From JADFMN01 sp964529975 (lineage in GTDB: Bacteria > Armatimonadota > Fimbriimonadia > Fimbriimonadales > Fimbriimonadaceae), in NCBI GenBank assembly GCA_964529975.1, contig CAZGXW010000029.1, positions 1 through 31,953 on the forward strand: DNA of 31,953 nt, given 5' to 3'. Below are positions 1 through 7,754 of this stretch, in pieces. The number at the start of each line of letters is the position of its first letter. The first letter of the stretch is position 1. The position numbers and the translations under genes are program-made. The notes below the pieces were generated by a model. The model did no database searches and was not told the DNA's origin. It saw only the letters and a program-made list of their open reading frames with translations.

Positions 1-60
1 ACCGTTCATCCTTCGACCCTTCGACAGGCTCAGGGCAGGCTTGCTCAGGATGACGATCGC
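1..60. repeat. Degenerate dispersed intergenic repeat (CTTCGACAGGCTCAGG type)
   Basis: The window opens with sequence of the type that contains CCTTCGAC, GACAGGCTCAGG and CTCAGGATGAC. It resembles the 41-bp hairpin repeats at 6482 and 16942, which share the CCTTCGA...GCTCAGGATGAC core, but it is longer and less symmetrical. It lies just downstream of the stop codon of the WD40-caspase gene. The family assignment rests on shared short words only. Confidence 0.4.
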
Positions 61-72
61 TTTAAGGAACTC

Positions 73-3000
73 CTATCCTCCGCCGGTCTTGATGACGTCG
101 GGGTCGGGGAGTTTGGTGGTCTTCATGAGTTCCGTCGCCTTCTTGGCGATGCTCGCGACGGCCTCGCTCGCGCTCTTTGCCTCGATCGTGAACTTTTCGA
201 GCGTCTTGCGGTCGCGGCCTTGGCCGAAGTACTGCAGATAGACCGTGACGGTGATCGTGCCGCCTGCCTGTGTGTACGAGCCCGTCAGGTAGTACGCGCG
301 CGGGTGCGAGGAGACGTCCGTCCAGACGGCGACCGACTCGTCGGTCTTCAGCGACGTGGCGAGGAGCGACTCGATGCGGAGCGGGTCTTCGCGGTCTTGG
401 TCGAACTGGCCGACGATGAGGATCGGTCGCGGCGCCTTCAAGCCGATGAACCCGCGCTGGTCTGAGGACATCACGCCGACCGGGAACGTGGCGTTGCCCG
501 AGCGTGCGAGCTGCGGTCGCTGCACGCCCGAGACGCCGACTTCGAACTTGAGCGACTCGACGCGGCCGACCGCGTAGTCGAGCCACCTCTCCACGTCGAC
601 GTAGAGTTCGCCGCTCTCGGACTGGCGCAGGCCCTTCGCACTCGCAGAATCGATGGCTTCAAGCAGCGAGTAGGTCAGCATTCCATGACCGATGTTCGAC
701 GACTCGTAACTGAGCTGGTCCGACGCGGAGCCCGCGAGCATCCACGTTCCCGTCGCGTCGCGGATCGACTGCCACGCGCGGCGATAGTCGCCTGCGATCG
801 ACCTCTCTGCGAACGCGCGCGACGAGAACGCGCCGCTGTGGCACGTGTCCAGGATGACGACCTGTTTGGACGCAGGGATGCCTGTGAGCATCGTGGCGAG
901 TTCTTTGCCGCTGATCGCGGCGGTCGTCGCGGTGAGCGCTCCGACGGAGGAGGGGTCGGCCTCGGCGGTCAGGAAGTAGTAGTCCTGCGCGCCCGCGATC
1001 TGGTTGACGCCGTGGCCGGCCATGAACACGACGACGATGTCGCTAGATGTCGCCTTGGTCGAGACGTCTGCGAACCACTGCACGATCTGATCGCGTGTGG
1101 GCTTGGGCTTCCCTGCCTCGGTTGCGATAAGGGTCGAGAACACGCGACCTGGCAGTAGCCTCTCTGCGACGGTCTTCATGGCGCGTTCGAGGTCTCGCGC
1201 GTCGTTCGCAGGGGCGGTGAGGTCCTTTGTCGTCCCAACGTAGTCACCAATGCCGACGAAGAGCGCGAAGAGGCGCACCTCAGGCGGCTTGAGGTCTGTG
1301 GGAACTCCGACATCGAGGGTGACGGGCGGGCTTTCCAGGTTTCCTGACTTGTTCGTGACCGTGACCCGCACGAGGTTGCCCTGGCCTTCGGGCAAAAGGT
1401 TCTGCGGCAACAGGAAGCGGTCGAAAACAGAGGCGTCGATCTCGAAGAAGCCTGGTGGATCGTTGCGCGTGCTGACGAGTTTGCCATTGACCCACAGGCG
1501 CAGGACGCCGACGCCGCCCTCGTCACGTTCTTCGACCCCGATGCGCAGCGCGCCCGAACGAGCGCGCGTGACGGTGAGGTTGGGATAGAGCCTTAGGGCG
1601 TCGAGGGTGGGGACTGCGCGGGGCTGCTCTTCGTCCGCGCCGAGGATCTTGGCGAGGAGGCCGGGCTCGTAGAAGCGGTCCTTCAACTGCTCGACGGCGA
1701 TCGTTTCCAATCCGCCGGTCCACTCGAACACGTAGTGCGCGCCGGTGACGTTGGCGGGGTCGGTGGCGTCGTAGCGTCCGTCCCGGTCGGTGCAGAGCCA
1801 GATGTTCTCCGTGTCGTGGCTCATCTGCATGAAACTCCCGAGCCGCACGAACTCGTCCTCGGCGGTCGCGGGCACCTTCCAGACGACGACACCGTCGCAC
1901 GGGTCGGTGGTGAGCATGCGTGAGCCGTCTTCGTTGAAGTTGATCGAACTGACGTCCTCGACGACCTTGATCGCGTTTCCGAACACCGACCCGTTGGGGT
2001 TGAGGAGGTAGATCGCGTTCTTCTCACCGAGCACGAGGATGCTTTGCGGCGTCCACGTGACGACCGAGAACACGGTGTCGTCGATGTCGGCAAGCGTCTC
2101 GGCGACGACGTTGACGACGATGAGTCCCACGGGCTTCTTGATCGAGACCCACTTGTTGTCCGGGGAGAACACGACTTCGCACTCTCCCTCGATCTCCGTC
2201 TTTTGTCCAGTGACCAGTTCGCCGTCGGTCGCCGACCAGACGCCAAAGCCGTTGTCGCACACGACGGCGAAGAGTTTCCCGTCGTTCGAGAACGCGCAGT
2301 TGAGGACCTTTCCGTACTCCGCCTCGAAGGACAGCCTCGTGTCGCCGTCGAGATAGTTGAAGAGTTTGACGATCGAACTGTCGTCGGTGAGGGTGAGGAC
2401 CATGTCCTCAGTCGGGCTGACCGCGATGTCGCGTATCGGTATGTCCTTTGCGGCCTCCCATCCCGCCTGCATCTCGCCGTCGGTGGTCTTCCAGGCGTAG
2501 ACGCTGCCGTCCTTGTGCGACGTGACGAGGTAGTTGGAGTCGCGGGTGAACTCGGCGTTCAGGCAGTTGAGGTAACGCATGAGCGCGGTCCCGCTCTGCA
2601 CGTCGAGAAGGTAGTACTCGTCGTCGAAGATCGTCTTCCAACTCGCTTTTTCTCCTCGCGGTGAGAATCGGAAGTCCTCCATGTACCAGCCGAGCCGCCT
2701 GACCGAAGTCTGGTTGAGCGTGTCGACGATCCAGTTGTCGTCGCCTTGGAAGTAGAGCCACCGTCCCCTGATCGTAGCGTCCTTTGTTTGCGCCGTCGTG
2801 CCGATGGCCTCGGAGTCGTATGCGCCCGTCTTGGTGTCGTGCCGGCGGAGCGAACCGTCGTCGAACCCAAGCCAGAACGCGCCTCCATCGATGCTGAACT
2901 CTCCTGCGGTCGGGCCGCCTGGGCCTCGTTTGAAGGGGAGTTCCTTCTGACCGACCGCGTCCCAGATCTTGAGTTGTTCGTCGTCGCCGTAGGTCGCGAC

Positions 3001-3921
3001 CTTCGTTCCATCGACGGACTGCCTGATCTCGCGGACCTGCGCAGTGTGGCCCTCAAGTTTTCCGACGGGTTGGAGGGTTGTGACGTCGTAGAGCCGCATA
3101 AGGCCGCTCTGCTCGGCAACGAGGAGGTTTTCTGCGGACTTGCCGACAAAGAGCGCGGCCATTAGCGTGAGCGGCAGCCCGCCCTTGTAACCCATGTAGT
3201 GATCAAAGGACTTCTTGAGCCGTTTGCCTGCGACGTCGAAGAGGTGGGCCTTCTCGTCGATGGTGGTCGCGACGATGTTCTTACCTTGCCTGTCGATCCT
3301 GGACCAGAGGACGTGCTGTCCGGTCTCGAATGTGGCGATGGGCTTGAGGTCGGGGATCGAGAACGCGACGACCCTTCCGAGGTCGTCTGCGGCTGCGGCG
3401 ATGGGCGCGTCCGTGGCGCACTGGACGTCCGTGACGCTTCCTTCGAACAACTTGACCAGTTCGATGTACTCGAGGTCGATGTCATAGACGACGACCTGAC
3501 CGATGATCGTTGTGACGATCACGTACTTACTGTCGGAAGTAAAGGTTGCTTCGGCATAGACCTCTCCGTACTCGGTGATCGAGCGTTCTTGCAGGATCTT
3601 TCCGGTCTTGCTGTCCCAAATGCAGACCTCGGTGCCGCTGACGGTGAGGACGCGGGAGCCGTCGGGCGAGAACTCGACGAGTTTGACCTTGTCGATGTGC
3701 GCGTCGAGGACGCGCAGGAGGCGCATGGTCTTTCGGTCCCAAAGCCGCGGCGAATAGTTGCGGTCGTGGGTGAGGATGCGCGTCTCGTCACGGTTGATGG
3801 CGATGTCTTCGAGCCGGTTGGTCGAGGACTGTGCGACAAGAGAGAGCCGCCGGGACTGTATGTCCGGCGGCTCCTGGAACGGTCCCGCCAGGGCGATGAG
3901 AGCGATGGCGGCGGCTAGCAT
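73..3921 (-). CDS. Exported WD40-repeat protein with C-terminal caspase (peptidase C14) domain
   Basis: 1282 aa. A short hydrophobic N-terminus (about residues 1-14) looks like an export signal. Residues ~25-690 are degenerate WD40-type beta-propeller repeats with many 'FSPDG' and 'xxIWD' motifs. A linker with a DGRYDAT motif (~714-720) and an Ig-like 'VNGKLV' segment (~800-870) leads to the caspase fold (~883-1130), which starts at LFALFVGIGDY. The catalytic dyad is visible as His970 in AGHG and Cys1027 in DTCHSG. Residues ~1160-1275 form an extra domain with a 'YYLTGSY...ITVTVYLQ' pattern like TolB-N/FlgO-type sensor domains (inference). The gene starts 6 nt after the metacaspase-like gene stops, so the two are probably co-transcribed. 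By family, it is likely a protease regulated through its propeller; the substrate is unknown. Confidence 0.9.
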   Translation of the reverse strand: MLAAAIALIALAGPFQEPPDIQSRRLSLVAQSSTNRLEDIAINRDETRILTHDRNYSPRLWDRKTMRLLRVLDAHIDKVKLVEFSPDGSRVLTVSGTEVCIWDSKTGKILQERSITEYGEVYAEATFTSDSKYVIVTTIIGQVVVYDIDLEYIELVKLFEGSVTDVQCATDAPIAAAADDLGRVVAFSIPDLKPIATFETGQHVLWSRIDRQGKNIVATTIDEKAHLFDVAGKRLKKSFDHYMGYKGGLPLTLMAALFVGKSAENLLVAEQSGLMRLYDVTTLQPVGKLEGHTAQVREIRQSVDGTKVATYGDDEQLKIWDAVGQKELPFKRGPGGPTAGEFSIDGGAFWLGFDDGSLRRHDTKTGAYDSEAIGTTAQTKDATIRGRWLYFQGDDNWIVDTLNQTSVRRLGWYMEDFRFSPRGEKASWKTIFDDEYYLLDVQSGTALMRYLNCLNAEFTRDSNYLVTSHKDGSVYAWKTTDGEMQAGWEAAKDIPIRDIAVSPTEDMVLTLTDDSSIVKLFNYLDGDTRLSFEAEYGKVLNCAFSNDGKLFAVVCDNGFGVWSATDGELVTGQKTEIEGECEVVFSPDNKWVSIKKPVGLIVVNVVAETLADIDDTVFSVVTWTPQSILVLGEKNAIYLLNPNGSVFGNAIKVVEDVSSINFNEDGSRMLTTDPCDGVVVWKVPATAEDEFVRLGSFMQMSHDTENIWLCTDRDGRYDATDPANVTGAHYVFEWTGGLETIAVEQLKDRFYEPGLLAKILGADEEQPRAVPTLDALRLYPNLTVTRARSGALRIGVEERDEGGVGVLRLWVNGKLVSTRNDPPGFFEIDASVFDRFLLPQNLLPEGQGNLVRVTVTNKSGNLESPPVTLDVGVPTDLKPPEVRLFALFVGIGDYVGTTKDLTAPANDARDLERAMKTVAERLLPGRVFSTLIATEAGKPKPTRDQIVQWFADVSTKATSSDIVVVFMAGHGVNQIAGAQDYYFLTAEADPSSVGALTATTAAISGKELATMLTGIPASKQVVILDTCHSGAFSSRAFAERSIAGDYRRAWQSIRDATGTWMLAGSASDQLSYESSNIGHGMLTYSLLEAIDSASAKGLRQSESGELYVDVERWLDYAVGRVESLKFEVGVSGVQRPQLARSGNATFPVGVMSSDQRGFIGLKAPRPILIVGQFDQDREDPLRIESLLATSLKTDESVAVWTDVSSHPRAYYLTGSYTQAGGTITVTVYLQYFGQGRDRKTLEKFTIEAKSASEAVASIAKKATELMKTTKLPDPDVIKTGGG

Positions 3922-3927
3922 GTCGCG

Positions 3928-4863
3928 TTATGAGCCGATGACGAGCGGCTTTGTCGGTCGTTGCGGGTCGCTGTACTCGGCGTTGGGGACCTGTTTGAAC
4001 TTGTTCTTTTCGAGCAGTTGCTTCACGGTCTCGACGAGTTCTTCGACGCTCGCGTTAGGATCGATGTCCATGCACAGTTTCATGATGTATGTGAACGCTC
4101 CGTGCGCGGGCGAATTGTCCTTGAACTGCAGGTCGCTGGTCGGCTGGTCTTCTTTGCCTGCGAAGAGGAACGCGTAAGTGCCCTTGTTGACGGCCCTCGG
4201 CATTCGGACCGCGCTCTTGAGGTCGCTGCGCTCCTTCATGGTGAAGTGGTTGGACTTCTGTTTCGCGCTAAGGTTTGCAAACGGGACGTACTTGCGCCGC
4301 TCGATCCGGCCTTCTTGGTCGATGTCTCGGGACATACCGCCGCTGTGGCACGAGTCGAAGACGTAGGTCGAGTTCGCGCCCGCGTCCTGGAGCATCTTGG
4401 CGAGTTCTGCGAAGAAGTCGTCGGTGACGAGGGTGTCGATGAGGCAGATCGCCTCAGTGAGGTCGTCCTGCTCGCCCGGCTGGTCGTCGAACTTGGCTTG
4501 CGTCCCGTGGCCGCTGTAGGAGAAGAACACCTTGTCCCCGGCCTTGGCGTTTTGCAGGAGCCACTTGACTGCGGCGATAAAGTTGGCCTCGGTCGCCTGG
4601 GAGTCGAGGATGAGCCGGATATTGGACTCTTTGACGCCGAAGTGCTTGACCAGGGTGTCGCGATAGAACTTGGCGTCGTTGACGCAGCCGAAGAGGTCGT
4701 CGGAGAGGATGTTTCCGTCCTCGTCCTTGAGAGGGTTCCCGTTGCGGTCGACCGGCTCGGGATAGTCGTTGATGCCGATGATGACGGCGTAAGTCTCGGC
4801 GGAGGCGAGGGCTGAGAGCAGGGTCAGCGCGCCCATCGCAAAAAGTGCAAGCGTCTTCTTCAT
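3928..4863 (-). CDS. Exported metacaspase-like (caspase family, C14) protein
   Basis: 311 aa from the ATG at 4863. The frame stays open upstream to 5085, but that extension is Pro/Arg-rich shadow sequence overlapping the ALDH gene, whereas MKKTLALFAMGALTLLSALA is a textbook signal peptide. The caspase fold begins at YAVIIGINDY (~25). The dyad is His119 in SGHG and Cys172 in DSCHSG. Acidic loops (NGNPLKDEDG; a D/E-rich stretch near 126-135) resemble the calcium-responsive loops of type I metacaspases and orthocaspases (inference). No propeller or Ig domain is attached. It is the first gene of a two-gene operon with the WD40-caspase downstream. The product probably acts in the periplasm or outside the cell and cleaves after basic residues if it follows metacaspases. 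Confidence 0.9.
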   Translation of the reverse strand: MKKTLALFAMGALTLLSALASAETYAVIIGINDYPEPVDRNGNPLKDEDGNILSDDLFGCVNDAKFYRDTLVKHFGVKESNIRLILDSQATEANFIAAVKWLLQNAKAGDKVFFSYSGHGTQAKFDDQPGEQDDLTEAICLIDTLVTDDFFAELAKMLQDAGANSTYVFDSCHSGGMSRDIDQEGRIERRKYVPFANLSAKQKSNHFTMKERSDLKSAVRMPRAVNKGTYAFLFAGKEDQPTSDLQFKDNSPAHGAFTYIMKLCMDIDPNASVEELVETVKQLLEKNKFKQVPNAEYSDPQRPTKPLVIGS

Positions 4864-4911
4864 AGTGTTACCCACCGCGCCTTGAGTGCTGGCGATCGGG
4901 GCGAGTCGTTC

Positions 4912-4939
4912 AAAGGCCCACGCGGGGTCCCGTGCGGGC
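4912..4939 (-). terminator. Possible weak terminator after the ALDH gene
   Basis: On the minus strand, right after the TAA of the aldehyde dehydrogenase gene, GCCC/GGGC plus ACG/CGT arms can form a bulged hairpin, followed by a short CTTTG. The stem is imperfect and the T-run is short, so this is only a candidate. Confidence 0.25.
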
Positions 4940-6433
4940 TTATACCTCGAATCTGACGCCTTGGGCGAGGGCGGGTTTCTCGGTTCCAAAATAGGTGGTG
5001 CTTGTCTGCCTTCGCATGTAGGCTTTCCAGGAATCAGAGCCCGACTCGCGGCCGCCGCCGGTCTCCTTTTCGCCGCCGAACGCACCGCCGATCTCGGCTC
5101 CGCTGGTGCCGATGTTGACGTTGGCGATGCCGCAGTCGCTGTAGCGCTTGAAATACTCGGCTTCGCGCAGGTCGGTGGTCATGATGGCGCTGCTGAGGCC
5201 CTGCGGGACGGCGTTGTGGACCTCCAAAGCATCCTCTATTGTCTTGTATGGGATGACGTAGGTGAGCGGTGCGAAGGTCTCGACGTGGACGGCTTCGGTC
5301 TGCCGTGGCATCTTAACGAGGGTCGGGGTGACGTAGTAGGCGTTCGGCTTCTCTTCTTTGAAGAGGCGTTCCCCACCGACAAGCGTCCGGGCGTCCGACT
5401 TCGCGCGCTCGATGGCGGCTTGGAGGTTGTTGTAGGACTGCTTGTCGATGAGCGGACCGATGAGGGTGCCTTCTTCGAGCGGATCCCCGACTTTGGACTC
5501 GAGGCCTTCCACTGCGTTGGCGAGCATGGCGAAGACCTTGTCGAAGATCGATTCGTGGACGATAACGCGGCGGGTGCTGGTACAGCGCTGCCCTGCAGTC
5601 CCCACGCTGCCGAATAGGATGGACGGCAAGGCGACGTCGAGGTCGGCGCTGGGCGTGACGATGATCGCGTTGTTGCCGCCGAGTTCGAGGAGGGCGCGGC
5701 CGAAGCGCTTGGCGATGCGCGGCCCGACCGCCCGGCCCATCGCCACGCTGCCCGTCGCGCTGACTAGCGGGAGTCGCGGATCATCGACCAGGCGCTCGCC
5801 GATCGAGCGGTCGCCCAGGACGACGCTGGAGAGGCCTTCGGGGGCTCCGCCGTAGCGGAGGACGGCCTGTTTAAAGAGGGCGTCGCAGGCGAGCGCGGTG
5901 ATCGGCGTCTTTTCGCTGGGCTTCCAGACGACGGGGTCGCCACAGACCAGGGCAAGCGCAGCGTTCCACGCCCAGACGGCGACTGGGAAGTTGAAAGCGC
6001 TGATGACGCCGATGGGACCGAGCGGAAGCCAGTTCTCCTGCATGGAGTGTTGGGGGCGTTCGCTTTGGATGGTGAGGCCGTAGAGCTGTCGCGAGAGTCC
6101 GACGGCGAAATCGCAGACGTCGATCATCTCTTGGACCTCGCCGCGGCCTTCTTCGAGGATCTTGCCGCACTCGATAGTGACGAGTTGGGCTAGAGGCTCT
6201 TTGTGGTCGCGGAGGACGTTGCCGAAGATGCGGACGAGTTCTCCGCGCTTGGGCGCAGGGACGTCCCGCCACTTCTTGAACGCGTCGGTCGCGTGGGCGA
6301 GTTTGCGGTCGAGGGAGTCGTCGGTGTCGTACTGGACGTGTCCGATGACCGATCCGTCGATGGGCGTGTGGACGGGGACGTCGCCGGTCGGGGGTGCGAC
6401 GTTAAGGAGGTTCAGCACGCTCGTGATGTCCAC
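4940..6433 (-). CDS. ALDH7-family aldehyde dehydrogenase (alpha-aminoadipic semialdehyde dehydrogenase type)
   Basis: 497 aa, typical length for the NAD(P)-dependent aldehyde dehydrogenase superfamily. The visible residues are the oxyanion Asn in SAFNFP (~148), the general base Glu250 in ELGGNN, and the catalytic Cys284 in GTAGQRCTSTRR. The C-terminal block GGAFGGEKETGGGRESGSD followed by WKAYMRR is characteristic of the antiquitin/ALDH7 subfamily, which oxidises alpha-aminoadipic semialdehyde (piperideine-6-carboxylate) in lysine catabolism and can act on other aldehydes. The start codon is GTG at 6433, with no clear Shine-Dalgarno. No other lysine-catabolic gene lies nearby, so the substrate is inferred from the family only. 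It appears to be transcribed alone. Confidence 0.88.
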   Translation of the reverse strand: MDITSVLNLLNVAPPTGDVPVHTPIDGSVIGHVQYDTDDSLDRKLAHATDAFKKWRDVPAPKRGELVRIFGNVLRDHKEPLAQLVTIECGKILEEGRGEVQEMIDVCDFAVGLSRQLYGLTIQSERPQHSMQENWLPLGPIGVISAFNFPVAVWAWNAALALVCGDPVVWKPSEKTPITALACDALFKQAVLRYGGAPEGLSSVVLGDRSIGERLVDDPRLPLVSATGSVAMGRAVGPRIAKRFGRALLELGGNNAIIVTPSADLDVALPSILFGSVGTAGQRCTSTRRVIVHESIFDKVFAMLANAVEGLESKVGDPLEEGTLIGPLIDKQSYNNLQAAIERAKSDARTLVGGERLFKEEKPNAYYVTPTLVKMPRQTEAVHVETFAPLTYVIPYKTIEDALEVHNAVPQGLSSAIMTTDLREAEYFKRYSDCGIANVNIGTSGAEIGGAFGGEKETGGGRESGSDSWKAYMRRQTSTTYFGTEKPALAQGVRFEV

Positions 6434-6447
6434 ACTGAGAGGTTACC

Positions 6448-6471
6448 GGGGGGAGGGAGTTGGGAGTAGGG
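6448..6471 (+). other. G-quadruplex-type G-tract cluster
   Basis: Four G-runs of at least three (6448-6453, 6455-6457, 6462-6464, 6469-6471), separated by loops of 1-4 nt, fit the G3+N1-7 motif. They lie on the plus strand immediately upstream of the minus-strand ALDH start, so the G-rich strand is the template strand of that gene's promoter or leader region. A sister cluster lies at 7095-7118. Confidence 0.55.
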
Positions 6472-6481
6472 AGCAAGTGCC

Positions 6482-6522
6482 CGAAGCCGTGCTCCTTCGA
6501 TCCGCTCAGGATGACGGCTTCG
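6482..6522. repeat. 41-bp dispersed hairpin repeat, copy 1
   Basis: A 41-bp unit beginning CGAAGCCGT and ending with its exact reverse complement ACGGCTTCG. The interior reads CTCCTTCGATCC...CTCAGGATG. An identical 41-bp copy lies at 16942-16982, also between genes. Perfect identity at two loci, together with the 9-bp terminal arms, suggests a REP-like or miniature mobile unit, or a transcript-end hairpin. Confidence 0.75.
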
Positions 6523-6548
6523 TGCGGGTGGTCTTGGAGAGTTCGCGG

Positions 6549-6569
6549 ATTCCCGTTTAAAACGGGAAT
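6549..6569. repeat. 21-bp perfect palindrome (hairpin) upstream of the peroxiredoxin-like stop
   Basis: The arms ATTCCCGTTT and AAACGGGAAT surround a single central base at 6559, giving 10-bp perfect arms. It ends directly at the stop codon of the peroxiredoxin-like gene (6570), so on the minus strand it lies just downstream of that gene. It could act as a transcript-end or stabilising hairpin, or be another dispersed intergenic repeat; no T-run follows. Confidence 0.6.
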
Positions 6570-7088
6570 TCAGGATCCTGTCCGGGCCTCTTCGATCTTG
6601 GCGATGATGGTGTGGCCGGGTGGGTTGTCGGCGGGGTTTTTGGCGACGTGCCGCCAGGCGACTTCGCCTCCCTTCTTGAGGACCGCGACGCCGGGTAGTT
6701 GGAGGGGGTCGCCGGTCGCGGCGGTCTGTCGGAAGCCCTTCGCGGTGGCGCGGACGCCGGCGGCGATCGTGCGGAGGTTGAGCACTTGTTTGGTGGTCGC
6801 CCTCGGAAGTTCGATCGTGTTGTAGAGCCTGCGCTCCGGGTCGAGGATCAAGGACATCGGGTGTTCGAGCTTGCTGAGGAAGAACTGGGCTTGGTCGCGG
6901 GTACCCATGCCGACGAGGACGATGTCGTTGCGTTGGAGTTTGCTGAGTTCGTCGGCGTGTTCTTGGCAAAAGAGGCATCCGAAGTGTCGGAGCAGGACGA
7001 GTGCGATGGGGCCATCGCCGATGATCTCCGCCAGGGTGCTGGTGGAGCCGTCGGCAAGGGAGAAGGAGGCGAGAGGGTCGAGGTGCAA
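6570..7088 (-). CDS. Peroxiredoxin-like protein (AhpC/TSA-2, PRXL2 type)
   Basis: 172 aa with a thioredoxin-fold redoxin pattern. A predicted strand, IALVLLRHFGC, leads to a CxxC motif (Cys38 and Cys41 in GCLFCQEH), followed by a helix, then 'IVLVGMG' and 'SLILDPERRLY', as in the AhpC-TSA_2 / peroxiredoxin-like 2 family. Family members reduce peroxides or act as thiol oxidoreductases; the substrate here is unknown. The only available start with a full fold is TTG at 7088, with no clear Shine-Dalgarno. The 30-bp gap upstream is filled by a G-rich tract. It may be read from the same transcript as the minus-strand genes at 7119 and 7751. Confidence 0.8.
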   Translation of the reverse strand: MHLDPLASFSLADGSTSTLAEIIGDGPIALVLLRHFGCLFCQEHADELSKLQRNDIVLVGMGTRDQAQFFLSKLEHPMSLILDPERRLYNTIELPRATTKQVLNLRTIAAGVRATAKGFRQTAATGDPLQLPGVAVLKKGGEVAWRHVAKNPADNPPGHTIIAKIEEARTGS

Positions 7089-7094
7089 GGTGTA

Positions 7095-7118
7095 GGGAGT
7101 AGGGAGTGGGGAGTGGGG
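7095..7118 (+). other. G-quadruplex-type G-tract cluster
   Basis: G-runs at 7095-7097, 7102-7104, 7108-7111 and 7115-7118 are separated by 3-4 nt loops built on a GGGAGT unit. The tract fills the intergenic space between the stop of the gene at 7119 and the start of the peroxiredoxin-like gene. Similar GGGAGT words recur at 6455-6471 and 14082-14088. Confidence 0.6.
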
Positions 7119-7754
7119 CTAGTTGGTGCGTTCGAGGGTGATTCCTTCCATCTCAACGCGGAGCGGGTCGCCAGCGTCATCGACGTAGGCTTTTGCCCCG
7201 GCAATCTCTACGAAGTTTGCTTTGACCGACTTTCCTGCGACGGTGATCTGCTTAGTGCCGTGGTAGACGGCTTCGACGCGCTCCCATTTCGTGGTTTGCA
7301 GGTCGAAGCGCGAGTAGCCGGTCTTCCCTCCCGCAGCGATCTTGTCGCGGATGAACCAGAACTCGAACTTGGCGAGCGGGTTGGTGCCCGCAGGGATCGA
7401 AAGCGTCTCTTCTTTCGTGTCTCCACCAGTGGTCGCGCGTATCTTGACGGTGCCCGCGCTGAAGACGGCGACAATGCGTTGGTCCCTCCCTCCCGCTGTC
7501 GACGTGTTTTGGATCATGCGCACGGGCATGCCAGTGCGGTCGTAGACGGATTCTTGCATGACGTTGACGATCTGGCCGTCGGTGCTGCGGAGTTCCATCT
7601 GCATACGCACGTACTTGCTGCCGTCCTCTTGCAGTTTGTTGACGACGGTCGCGCTGCCGGTGAGGCCGGACGATCCGCCGATCTTCATCTTGACCTCGCC
7701 CGCGAGCGCGGTGATTGCGAGGGTCGTCAGTGCGAGTGCGGCGAGGAGTCTCAT
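7119..7754 (-). CDS. Exported protein of unknown function
   Basis: 211 aa. A clear signal peptide (MRLLAALALTTLAITALAG) is followed by a beta-rich protein with no cysteine pair or catalytic motif I recognise. Segments such as 'VYDRTGMPVRMIQ' and 'KWERVEAVYHGTKQITVAGKSVKANFVEI' resemble the antiparallel pattern of exported DUF3108/DUF6134-type proteins, but that match is impressionistic. The start codon overlaps the stop of the upstream FAD-dependent gene (ATGA, 7751-7754), so the two are translationally coupled and may act together. Confidence 0.75.
   Translation of the reverse strand: MRLLAALALTTLAITALAGEVKMKIGGSSGLTGSATVVNKLQEDGSKYVRMQMELRSTDGQIVNVMQESVYDRTGMPVRMIQNTSTAGGRDQRIVAVFSAGTVKIRATTGGDTKEETLSIPAGTNPLAKFEFWFIRDKIAAGGKTGYSRFDLQTTKWERVEAVYHGTKQITVAGKSVKANFVEIAGAKAYVDDAGDPLRVEMEGITLERTN

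Noticed and set aside
4864..5085. 74-codon N-terminal extension of the metacaspase-like gene
   Set aside because: It is Pro/Arg-rich, overlaps the ALDH gene in another frame, and would bury a perfect signal peptide beginning at 4863.
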